From a virus, in the IMG/VR virus record IMGVR_UViG_3300025594_000032, positions 1 to 32,299 of that record: 32,299 nucleotides of DNA, one strand, 5' to 3'. Positions 1-5,081 of the stretch are shown here, piece after piece. The notes under the pieces are model-generated. The model was given only the letters and a program-made list of their open reading frames with translations, ran no database searches and had not been told where the DNA came from. The number at the start of each line of letters is the position of its first letter. The first letter of the stretch is position 1. Position numbers and translations under genes: made by a program.

Positions 1-113
1 TATAAGTGCGTGTTATGTTACTTTGTGTTGCATACCGTTGTATATATAAATCGGGCTAAACCTTTGATTTTAAAAGTAATTCAATTAAATCAAAGACTTA
101 GCGTTTTGCGACT
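1..113. other. Probable host flank, downstream of a tRNA gene
   Basis: I see no gene here. The phage seems to start at the tRNA-like fragment that follows, so this stretch is read as host DNA lying downstream of the tRNA used for integration. Positions 56-70 and 87-101 form a 15-bp stem on the minus strand. Its two imperfect positions are G-U pairs on that strand but A-C mismatches on the plus strand, which suggests the RNA is made from the minus strand, as expected for a tRNA trailer. Frame 1 of the plus strand is open up to a stop at 169-171, but it has no start in view and I do not call it. Confidence 0.45.
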
Positions 114-129
114 TGGTGCTCAGAGCGGG
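114..129 (-). other. Candidate attachment core: tRNA 3'-end fragment
   Basis: On the minus strand these 16 bases read CCCGCTCTGAGCACCA. That is what the last bases of a tRNA gene look like: T-stem 3' arm CCCGC, acceptor 3' arm TCTGAGC, discriminator A, then CCA. The bases on the phage side (higher coordinates) do not continue into a T-loop, so this is only the fragment left at the distal end of a prophage inserted in a tRNA gene. The predicted tRNA has a 5' acceptor arm GCTCAGA, would lie on the minus strand to the right of the window beyond the integrase, and might be tRNA-Phe; the isotype is a guess. No second copy of the core was seen inside the window. Confidence 0.55.
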
Positions 130-196
130 CAACGGTATAACCAATGGAATCATCGGGTTAAAGGTGGGTAGGCGTAATTATTTGCGCCAAATATCA

Positions 197-234
197 AAAT
201 AGTGCTTGCAATGATTAAGCAAAACGCTTAATAT
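197..234 (+). promoter_or_regulatory. Promoter with a palindromic operator for the left-end operon
   Basis: The -35 is TTGCAA (206-211) and the -10 is TAATAT (229-234), with a 17-bp spacer. A perfect inverted repeat, ATTAAGC-N5-GCTTAAT (214-232), fills the spacer, so a bound dimer would block polymerase. The 13 bases at 197-209 are identical to bases upstream of the cro-like gene. The palindrome differs from the repressor operators near 27.5 and 28.1 kb, so another regulator is likely. Transcription would start near 241, about 30 bases before the first ATG. Confidence 0.6.
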
Positions 235-270
235 GTATTTATTGAATCAACCAGCGCAGAGAACGACACA

Positions 271-435
271 ATGAAAAACAACCAACTAATTATCCTTACA
301 GAAGAAAACGTAACAGCAGAACTTGTTGACCTAGCTCTTAACTCTACAAAGGGCGTTCATTGGGATAGCTCAAGCTCAGTTGTTAGCAAGATGGTTGCAG
401 AAGGAATGGACAGAATCTTAAAGAAGCTAAGATGA
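271..435 (+). CDS. Small protein of unknown function (54 aa)
   Basis: First gene of the small rightward operon at the left end. It begins with MKNNQLIILTEEN and ends in a basic tail, MDRILKKLR. The middle (VTAELVDLALNS, then SSSVVSKMVAEGMDRIL) looks like two short helices, and a small DNA-binding protein is possible, but no family is recognised. The ribosome site is weak (AGAGAA, about 8 bases before the ATG). Its stop overlaps the next start as ATGA, so the two are probably translated together. It lies behind a promoter with its own operator and is therefore likely to be regulated. Confidence 0.6.
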   Translation: MKNNQLIILTEENVTAELVDLALNSTKGVHWDSSSSVVSKMVAEGMDRILKKLR

Positions 436-575
436 GCAAGTTAACAAAAAGCCTCGGCATATCAGGAAATCATTTCTTGGTGTGGCGGGGCGGTTCGATT
501 ATAGCGGTATTTGTGAGTGAGGCTGATTGCGATGAATACATCAATATGGCACATAAGGCTGAGGAAATAACATGA
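432..575 (+). CDS. Small protein of unknown function (47 aa)
   Basis: Second gene of the left-end operon, joined on both sides by ATGA overlaps (start at 432 inside the previous stop, stop at 573-575 over the next start at 572). The product begins with MSKLTKSLGISG, has a short hydrophobic stretch (GGSIIAVFV) and an acidic end. It resembles one beta-strand pair followed by a helix. I do not recognise a family. The unbroken overlaps are the main evidence that it is a real gene. Confidence 0.5.
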   Translation: MSKLTKSLGISGNHFLVWRGGSIIAVFVSEADCDEYINMAHKAEEIT

Positions 576-739
576 CCCTACCCGAATACATCAATCAATA
601 TTACAACTCTAAGGCAGAATTTGCGAAGGCTCAAGGCGTTAAAGTGCCTCAAGTATATCAGTGGATAGCGAAGGGCTTTATCGTGGAAGGTGGCGTATTG
701 TACTCGCCTAGAAGGGAGCTTGTGGAGGTGGTGAAGTGA
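572..739 (+). CDS. Small helix-turn-helix protein (55 aa)
   Basis: The segment SKAEFAKAQGVKVPQVYQWIAKG (about residues 13-35) fits a helix-turn-helix: a helix ending FAKAQGV, a turn, then a recognition helix PQVYQWIAKG. It is followed by a short strand (GGVLYSPRREL), a layout seen in very small Cro-like phage repressors. It overlaps the preceding stop by ATGA. It is a candidate for the regulator that binds the palindrome in its own promoter at 214-232. That link is inference from position only. Confidence 0.55.
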   Translation: MTLPEYINQYYNSKAEFAKAQGVKVPQVYQWIAKGFIVEGGVLYSPRRELVEVVK

Positions 740-789
740 GTAAATCTGCCGCGCCATGTTCAATTTGCAAGGGTGTTCGATATTATTGA
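736..789 (+). CDS. Possible zinc-binding micropeptide (17 aa)
   Basis: A GTG start inside the stop of the HTH gene (GTGA overlap) opens a 17-residue frame containing CSICKG, a CxxC pair typical of one half of a zinc ribbon. It ends at the convergent junction with the metallophosphoesterase gene. It may be a micropeptide, or the N-terminal remnant of a longer zinc-ribbon gene cut short when the two arms of the genome were joined. Its length makes chance a real possibility. Confidence 0.25.
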   Translation: MSKSAAPCSICKGVRYY

Positions 790-806
790 ACGAGTTTAAA
801 ATTGAA
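758..806. repeat. Nested inverted repeats at the convergent gene junction
   Basis: GTTCAATTT (758-766) and AAATTGAAC (798-806) form a perfect 9-bp inverted repeat. Inside it, GTTC (775-778) and GAAC (788-791) form a second, extendable hairpin. The structure sits exactly where the rightward left-end operon and the end of the leftward operon meet. It may stop transcription from both sides, though neither side has a long T run. Confidence 0.4.
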
Positions 807-1799
807 CTAAGCCGCCCTTAAGTGTCTAGCCGCTAGGCGTTTAAGCCAAGTGGATCGCTCGTAAATGTCGGGATATTTTTTCTGCATGAATAGGCTAACC
901 GGCATACCTTCGTATTTCCGGCAAAGGTAATCGAAGCTCACCTCCATTAAATCATAATCGCCTTCAAAAACCTCATGTTTAATTATGATCCCACGCCGAT
1001 GACCGTTGCCCTGATAGCCTTTATATTCTTCGTCATGCAAATATCCAGAGCCATGAATTAAGCCCCTAATTATGCGCCCATTGTTTAATTCTCTAAGCCC
1101 TGTTTGATAGGTTTGTTGATGCCCCATTGTAAAACTAAAACCTATATTCTTGAGCTTGGTTAAAATCGACTCGCCGCCGTATGGTCTACCGCTCATAGGG
1201 TTGTAAAAATAATGAGCATAGTGAACACCGTCAATCTCGACAGGCTTTAAAAAGTCGTGAACCGTCCAGCCTAAATCCGCATAATTGAGATTATTAATAG
1301 ACAGAAATCCGTCTAGTTTTGCGTCGCATTCTGTTGCTATGTTAATGCGGTTTTCGTGATTACCAAGCGTGAAGTGTAGCTCTGGTGAGTAAGCGTCCGT
1401 GATAGGCTTTGTGAGTAGCCGCATCGCCTTGTTTGCCGCATCTAGGTCATTGATAACCCTGCGCCCCTCGGATGCCTTTTTGCCCCTGTCATAAGAGCTT
1501 AGGCTTTCCATGTCGGCATGATCGCCTATGTGTACTATTACGTCTGGTCTAATCTCAGCTAGATAATGCCCGATCCATTCTAGGTGATCCGTCGGTGTAT
1601 CTGGTGTGACTTGCGTGTCTGGTATCATTGCGTGAACCCTACCAACGCCTGACGACTTAACAACGCCTGAACCAGCCCAACTGCACGATAAGCATTTAAA
1701 ACGCTGTGAAGCCCCTGTGAGCGTCTTACGCCTGCCTTTTTTGATTAGATCGAAGCTCTTACACTCTGGACATACTACGTTTTCACCTTGAAATATCAT
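807..1799 (-). CDS. Metallophosphoesterase with N-terminal zinc ribbon (330 aa)
   Basis: Residues 1-42 form a zinc ribbon with cysteine pairs CPEC (10-13) and CLSC (36-39). From about residue 55 the protein has calcineurin-like phosphoesterase motifs in order: PDTQV (60-64; the usual D-x-H is D-x-Q), GDHAD (92-96), GNHE (146-149) and GHQQ in the C-terminal half. Such enzymes use two metal ions to hydrolyse phosphoesters or phosphodiesters; the substrate cannot be read from the sequence. Related phage proteins are often annotated as metallophosphatases. The GGAG upstream of the ATG at 1799 supports that start, which lies 17 bases inside the preceding gene. It is the last gene of the long leftward transcription unit, outside the virion and lysis modules, so it is an accessory function. 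Confidence 0.75.
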   Translation of the reverse strand: MIFQGENVVCPECKSFDLIKKGRRKTLTGASQRFKCLSCSWAGSGVVKSSGVGRVHAMIPDTQVTPDTPTDHLEWIGHYLAEIRPDVIVHIGDHADMESLSSYDRGKKASEGRRVINDLDAANKAMRLLTKPITDAYSPELHFTLGNHENRINIATECDAKLDGFLSINNLNYADLGWTVHDFLKPVEIDGVHYAHYFYNPMSGRPYGGESILTKLKNIGFSFTMGHQQTYQTGLRELNNGRIIRGLIHGSGYLHDEEYKGYQGNGHRRGIIIKHEVFEGDYDLMEVSFDYLCRKYEGMPVSLFMQKKYPDIYERSTWLKRLAARHLRAA

Positions 1800-2028
1800 T
1801 ATCTAACTCCGCAACCTTTAGCAGTCTGATAATCGCGCTTATTCTGTGCGTTGTATTATCTTCTGAGTTATCGTTATTTATTAACGACTGGTTTAAGTGT
1901 CCTAGTGCTTTTCTTAATTCTTCGTGATGTGGTTTGTATGTCAGCCCCTCGCCGTATTGGTCAGAATTAGCCGCAAGTGCGGATAAAACCTGTTTAGCCG
2001 CGTTCGGGAATAATTCGTCTAAGGTCAT
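1783..2028 (-). CDS. Small helical protein, possibly DUF5664/MazG-like (81 aa)
   Basis: I prefer the ATG at 2028, which overlaps the preceding stop as ATGA, over the in-frame GTG at 2040. The protein (MTLDELFPNAAKQ onward) is all-helical by eye. The run SDQYGEGLTY, then HHEELRKALGHLNQSL, an acidic stretch DNSEDN and a final helix ISAIIRLLKVAEL resembles the short dATP/dGTP diphosphohydrolase-type (DUF5664) proteins of phages. The resemblance is from memory of the family pattern and is weak. It lies between a nucleoside-hydrolase-like gene and a metallophosphoesterase, so a role in nucleotide turnover is possible. Confidence 0.5.
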   Translation of the reverse strand: MTLDELFPNAAKQVLSALAANSDQYGEGLTYKPHHEELRKALGHLNQSLINNDNSEDNTTHRISAIIRLLKVAELDNDISR

Positions 2029-3401
2029 GCCGTAACCCACTGAATATTAGTGCGCTCGTTCGCTTGGCCCCGAACATCCCATTGCGGACTCCTGGTGTTA
2101 GTGCTTGCGATTAAACCAACTGGGTCGCCTTGCTGAATCCAATTGAGAAACTGCCAGCCCTTTGGCCTTCTTGGCTCGCCTATTACGCTGTACTCAAACA
2201 TAAACACATACCATTGCTTAGTTTCACGGTCATAGCTAACAATGCCGTGAGTACCATCAATTTTACGCCCTGCCTGGTAAGTCTTACCCGCCCACGTTCC
2301 CGACTTACTGTGGCGTATGGTGTGGCTGCTAATTCCTATTGATGCGCTCTGAATTGTGGAGGTCTTTTTATATCTGAATGGGTTACGAGTGCCGCCGTAT
2401 ACAATGCAAGTAGACTGGTTGAATGTATTACGGTTAATCGGTGTTCTGTCTAACGGTGGTGACTGTGGAGGCGTAGATTGCACCAAAGTCTCTACAGCGC
2501 CTAGAGCAACACGATCCTTGCAAATATCCATGCCGTTCTGGATGCCGTTGAATATCCGCGCTATGTCTTTCTCGAAACCTAAGTCTTTGGCTACACAAAG
2601 AACGTCGGCTATTCGCAAGACTCCAGTGTTGTCTTTTATTCCAGCGTTTAACTCCTGGTTGCGCTTTAGAATTTCAGGGGTATTTGCCATATCCCACGCC
2701 TTCAAATCACGATTGCGGTTTATAAAAGTGTGCGTGTCTTGGAATGGTGGCGGTAGGTTGCTACGCTTGATTAACTCATAGTATTCAGTCACCGCGCCCG
2801 ACCTGTCCTGCAATCGATCTAAAACGTACTTAGCAGAAACATAGTTAATCTCTTCGTTCCAAGTATGCTCGAGCAATCGAGGCAATCTGATGTTGTGGAT
2901 ATGTACGCTATCATCCTTGAAGGCTCTAGCCACATCACCCGCAGGCGAACCGAGATAGATCTTAAATATGCCCTTCTTGCTATGCTCGACAATCGCATCG
3001 CTTAACTCAGACTTTGCGCCTAAGTATGTTGGTGCGCCTTCGAGTACTGGCACATTTAAACATAGCTCTTTAACTGCGTTAATGGTGGGCTGCTTATTAA
3101 CGCCATGCTCACCACATGACACACCTATAAATGCTGGTTTAGTGCCTGTCTCGGATATTAGAAGATATAATTGCGCCTGAACGTCCTGTGCCCCATTAGT
3201 CTCACGCCCTGCCGCCACCTCTGGCGTACATTCATCAATGATGCAATAGTTGCCCACTGGCAAATCTGCTATGGCTGGAGTCGGTGTAGGTGTCTCGCGT
3301 TGGTTGAACTTCTTACGCTCTTTGCGGTCTTTGCTTGCCTTAACAGCCGCGCCGATTAAAAGAACTAATATAATCCCAATGACTACTTCCAAATTTCCCA
3401 T
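2025..3401 (-). CDS. Membrane-anchored nucleoside-hydrolase-like protein (458 aa)
   Basis: One transmembrane helix (residues 4-20, VVIGIILVLLIGAAV) is followed by a basic stretch (KASKDRKERKK) and a Thr/Pro linker (TPTPTP), so the N-terminus is anchored and probably N-out. The body follows the order of an inosine-uridine-type nucleoside hydrolase: a first strand NYCIIDE, a degenerate metal site (AQDVQAQLYLL), FIGVSCGEHG, NAVKELCLNVPVLEGAP, then AIVEH with the strand IFKIYLGSPAGDVARAF. The usual DxDxGxDD signature is broken (IIDECTPE), so metal binding and activity are uncertain. The last 140 or so residues belong to no domain I know. It is coupled to the o-spanin gene (19-base overlap), late-expressed, and may act on host nucleosides at lysis or be only a fold relative. 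Confidence 0.5.
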   Translation of the reverse strand: MGNLEVVIGIILVLLIGAAVKASKDRKERKKFNQRETPTPTPAIADLPVGNYCIIDECTPEVAAGRETNGAQDVQAQLYLLISETGTKPAFIGVSCGEHGVNKQPTINAVKELCLNVPVLEGAPTYLGAKSELSDAIVEHSKKGIFKIYLGSPAGDVARAFKDDSVHIHNIRLPRLLEHTWNEEINYVSAKYVLDRLQDRSGAVTEYYELIKRSNLPPPFQDTHTFINRNRDLKAWDMANTPEILKRNQELNAGIKDNTGVLRIADVLCVAKDLGFEKDIARIFNGIQNGMDICKDRVALGAVETLVQSTPPQSPPLDRTPINRNTFNQSTCIVYGGTRNPFRYKKTSTIQSASIGISSHTIRHSKSGTWAGKTYQAGRKIDGTHGIVSYDRETKQWYVFMFEYSVIGEPRRPKGWQFLNWIQQGDPVGLIASTNTRSPQWDVRGQANERTNIQWVTA

Positions 3402-3658
3402 AATCGTTTATTAACCTTTTTTTCGTTTTTCTGGATGCGCTCGAAATCTAAATAGAGTAATTCGCGGTCGGCTATACACTGCGTCAATGCGATGGCTAGG
3501 TCTGTGGTGGTGGGATTCTGGTTTATCAGAATAGGTTGATATGGTTTGGTGGGTTGTAGGTCTTTAGTCAGCTTTGCGCTGCATCCCGTTAATGCGCTCA
3601 ACCCAATCATTAAGATTAGCAGGGTCAATACTTTTAATCGTTTCGGTAACATTGTCAT
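3383..3658 (-). CDS. Outer-membrane spanin lipoprotein, Rz1-like (91 aa)
   Basis: Signal peptide of a lipoprotein: basic MTMLPKRLKV, a hydrophobic core, and lipobox LTGC with the acylated cysteine at residue 26. The start lies inside the inner-spanin gene in another reading frame (95 bases of overlap), the embedded Rz/Rz1 arrangement of lambda-like phages. A short Pro-containing stretch (QPTKPYQPI) follows the lipobox. Spanins fuse inner and outer membranes at the last step of lysis. At 91 residues it is longer than lambda Rz1 (60), with an extra charged helix at the C-terminus. Identification rests on lipobox plus position. Confidence 0.75.
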   Translation of the reverse strand: MTMLPKRLKVLTLLILMIGLSALTGCSAKLTKDLQPTKPYQPILINQNPTTTDLAIALTQCIADRELLYLDFERIQKNEKKVNKRLWEIWK

Positions 3659-3848
3659 TACTCCGGTTTAATTGCGTGAGCTTGTCCTGAGCCGCCGCCC
3701 TGTAAATCTCACACTGTCGCGCTAATTCTTGCCGCTCACGGTAGCCTTGAAAGTCGTTGTATAGGTATAAAGATACCCCAACGAATAACAGCATGGCTAT
3801 TGGGTTAATCTTGCCGCCTGTCGTGAATAGGCTTATTAGCATTTGCAT
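3564..3848 (-). CDS. Inner-membrane spanin, Rz-like (94 aa)
   Basis: A transmembrane segment (about residues 14-32, INPIAMLLFVGVSLYLY) is followed by a polar helix, YRERQELARQCEIYRAAAQDKL, expected to lie in the periplasm as a coiled coil. The downstream o-spanin begins inside this gene in another frame. It starts at 3848 in a TAATG overlap with the small membrane protein upstream. The protein is shorter than lambda Rz (153), but the pair has the correct topology: an inner-membrane anchor plus an outer-membrane lipoprotein. Confidence 0.7.
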   Translation of the reverse strand: MQMLISLFTTGGKINPIAMLLFVGVSLYLYNDFQGYRERQELARQCEIYRAAAQDKLTQLNRSNDNVTETIKSIDPANLNDWVERINGMQRKAD

Positions 3849-4030
3849 TACTTAGCCACCCTCAAAACAAAAAGATGCGCTAGAGCTAAAGCCTGTACGA
3901 AGTATTGAAGTTTACCCACTGGAATTATCAGCACCGATGCAACCAGCAAAGCGATTGTGAGGTAGGTCTTAATGCCGCTTAACACTTGCGCGTCATACTT
4001 GTATAACAGTCTTCTAATTGATGCGGTCAT
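3848..4030 (-). CDS. Small membrane protein in the lysis cassette (60 aa)
   Basis: Hydrophobic protein with a basic N-terminus (MTASIRRLLYKYD), one clear transmembrane helix (TYLTIALLVASVLIIPVG) and a probable second (FVQALALAHLFVLRV). It overlaps the endolysin gene by 17 bases and the i-spanin gene by one base (TAATG). Position between endolysin and spanins, plus two membrane segments, suggests a second holin or an antiholin. No family is recognised. Confidence 0.6.
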   Translation of the reverse strand: MTASIRRLLYKYDAQVLSGIKTYLTIALLVASVLIIPVGKLQYFVQALALAHLFVLRVAK

Positions 4031-4439
4031 AGTGTGTAGCTCCGTTTATCTTCTTGTGCGCCTTGAGTATCTTGCCGCGCTCTATGTCTAAGTGTACCCA
4101 CCGCCCGAACTCGTCTATTAGTGTGCGGTATGGGATAACGTGCTTTACCGCTTCAATGACATCGTGTGGAGTCATGCCGTCAACGTGAAAATCTACAGCT
4201 AAACCCTCCATGTGCTTAGACGTTGAGCTACCTCTAACGGCTGTATTAAGCGCCTCACATCGAAAACCTGAGCTAACCATCACTGGCTTGTTGATAGTCG
4301 CCCTTACAGCCTCTAGCACCGTACAAACCCGCTTTAAATTGATTATTTGCTCACTGTTTGGGCTGTTGTCAATTCCATGACGTTCTGCCGTTTGGCTTAT
4401 TGTTAATTCCTGAAGGGTAAAGTTTGGAGTAAGGTTCAT
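4014..4439 (-). CDS. Endolysin, M15 peptidase family (141 aa)
   Basis: Single-domain D-Ala-D-Ala carboxypeptidase-like (Peptidase_M15_3) enzyme that would cut peptidoglycan peptides. The zinc ligands fit the family: H76 and D83 in SKHMEGLAVDF, and H116 in WVHLDI. SSGFRCEALN (56-65) is the other conserved block. There is no signal peptide, so export needs a holin, consistent with the membrane-protein genes around it. It starts in an ATGA overlap with the 41-residue membrane peptide gene. Length is normal for phage M15 endolysins. Confidence 0.85.
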   Translation of the reverse strand: MNLTPNFTLQELTISQTAERHGIDNSPNSEQIINLKRVCTVLEAVRATINKPVMVSSGFRCEALNTAVRGSSTSKHMEGLAVDFHVDGMTPHDVIEAVKHVIPYRTLIDEFGRWVHLDIERGKILKAHKKINGATHYDRIN

Positions 4440-4561
4440 AACCGTTCCTCGTAAAGAACGTCAACAACAACAAAAGCGCAATATGTCGCTAACATCAGCA
4501 CACCCAAAAAAAAGACCACCGCTAAAAGCAAGTGGCCGAGAAGGTGCAGGGCTTGGGTCAT
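4436..4561 (-). CDS. Short membrane peptide in the lysis cassette (41 aa)
   Basis: A gene of 42 codons lies between holin and endolysin. It starts in a TAATG overlap with the holin stop and ends in an ATGA overlap with the endolysin start. The product (MTQALHLLGHLLLAVVFFLG, then VLMLATYCAFVVVDVLYEERL) is one long hydrophobic helix with an acidic tail. The exact fit at both junctions argues that it is a real gene and keeps the lysis genes translationally linked. A pinholin-like, antiholin or holin-partner role is inference. Confidence 0.6.
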   Translation of the reverse strand: MTQALHLLGHLLLAVVFFLGVLMLATYCAFVVVDVLYEERL

Positions 4562-4767
4562 TATCCGTCCCTCGATTCCATCTCGAAGCGTTTGCGTTCC
4601 AGTTTAACCAAGTTATACTTATGCCAGAAATTCACTCCAGCACCAAAAAGCGCCAGAACAAAACCGCCGATTGCTAGTATTTCCGTTAAGGTTATCCCGC
4701 CCACTACCCCAATGGTTGCGCCCACCCAGCTTAAATTCTGAGACTGTTCTAAAATCTGATCTTTCAT
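4561..4767 (-). CDS. Holin (68 aa)
   Basis: Small protein with two probable transmembrane helices (about residues 12-29 and 31-46: WVGATIGVVGGITLTEI and LAIGGFVLALFGAGVNFW) and a charged C-terminal tail KLERKRFEMESRD. Size, topology and tail are those of class II phage holins such as the HP1 type. An AGGG lies 7 bases before the ATG, within a stretch that is otherwise all T. It is the first gene of the leftward lysis cassette, 35 bases downstream of the end of the late-operon terminator at 4802-4822. Confidence 0.75.
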   Translation of the reverse strand: MKDQILEQSQNLSWVGATIGVVGGITLTEILAIGGFVLALFGAGVNFWHKYNLVKLERKRFEMESRDG

Positions 4768-4801
4768 AAAAAAACCCTAACATGGGCGGTTATTGAGACA
4801 T

Positions 4802-4822
4802 AAAAAAAGCCGCTAGTGCGGC
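4802..4822 (-). terminator. Rho-independent terminator before the lysis genes
   Basis: On the minus strand a GCCGC-ACTA-GCGGC hairpin (4809-4822) runs into seven Ts (4802-4808). It lies about 245 bases beyond the last ejection gene and just before the holin. Transcription of the lysis genes must pass it, so late antitermination or partial read-through would set lysis-gene levels. Confidence 0.75.
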
Positions 4823-4844
4823 GCGTATGGTGTATTATTGGTAA

Positions 4845-5081
4845 ATGCTTAAAATAAAGCCCTCACACTGGTTTAATTACGTTGGTATTCCTGCAACTAT
4901 TATTGCTTGTATAGCGTTCTTCATTACCGGTAATGAAAGTTACGGAATGATCGGAGCTGGCATTGGTGGTTGGCTTGGTGGTTCATACCTAACGCTAGAA
5001 GCCGTTTATAAGAAAGTGTATGGCAAAAACCCCACTTCAAAAGAAGTCGATGAAGGGTTGGATAAGCTATTCGGCAAGTAA
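4845..5081 (+). CDS. Small membrane protein on the opposite strand, possible moron (78 aa)
   Basis: The only plus-strand gene inside the long leftward unit. It has two transmembrane segments (about residues 11-28, NYVGIPATIIACIAFFITG, and 33-52, YGMIGAGIGGWLGGSYLTL) and a charged C-terminal tail. Its last 15 bases overlap the end of the ejection-protein gene tail to tail. An independent gene against the flow of late transcription is the usual form of a prophage moron, for example a superinfection-exclusion membrane protein; P22 carries such genes in nearby places. The promoter is unclear: TATTAT (4833-4838) is a possible -10 but no good -35 was found. Function is inferred from context only. 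Confidence 0.6.
   Translation: MLKIKPSHWFNYVGIPATIIACIAFFITGNESYGMIGAGIGGWLGGSYLTLEAVYKKVYGKNPTSKEVDEGLDKLFGK

Noticed and set aside
1-15. Continuation of the integrase across a circular join
   Set aside because: Joining 32299 to 1 gives a stop codon five codons into the window start on the minus strand, so the window is not a simple circular contig cut in the integrase.
32-138. Inverted repeat ATACCGTTG/CAACGGTAT (32-40, 130-138) and direct repeat ATCGGG(C/T)TAAA (50-60, 152-162) as integrase arm sites
   Set aside because: Both span the proposed host-phage boundary, so one copy of each would be host DNA; 9-11-base matches at this AT content may be chance.
1-205. An intact tRNA gene
   Set aside because: Only the 3' end (T-stem arm, acceptor arm, CCA) can be seen; upstream bases on the minus strand do not form D, anticodon and T arms.
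2356-2781. Plus-strand frame of 141 codons inside the nucleoside-hydrolase-like gene
   Set aside because: Antisense to a gene with clear domain structure and operon junctions; no ribosome site or protein-like pattern.
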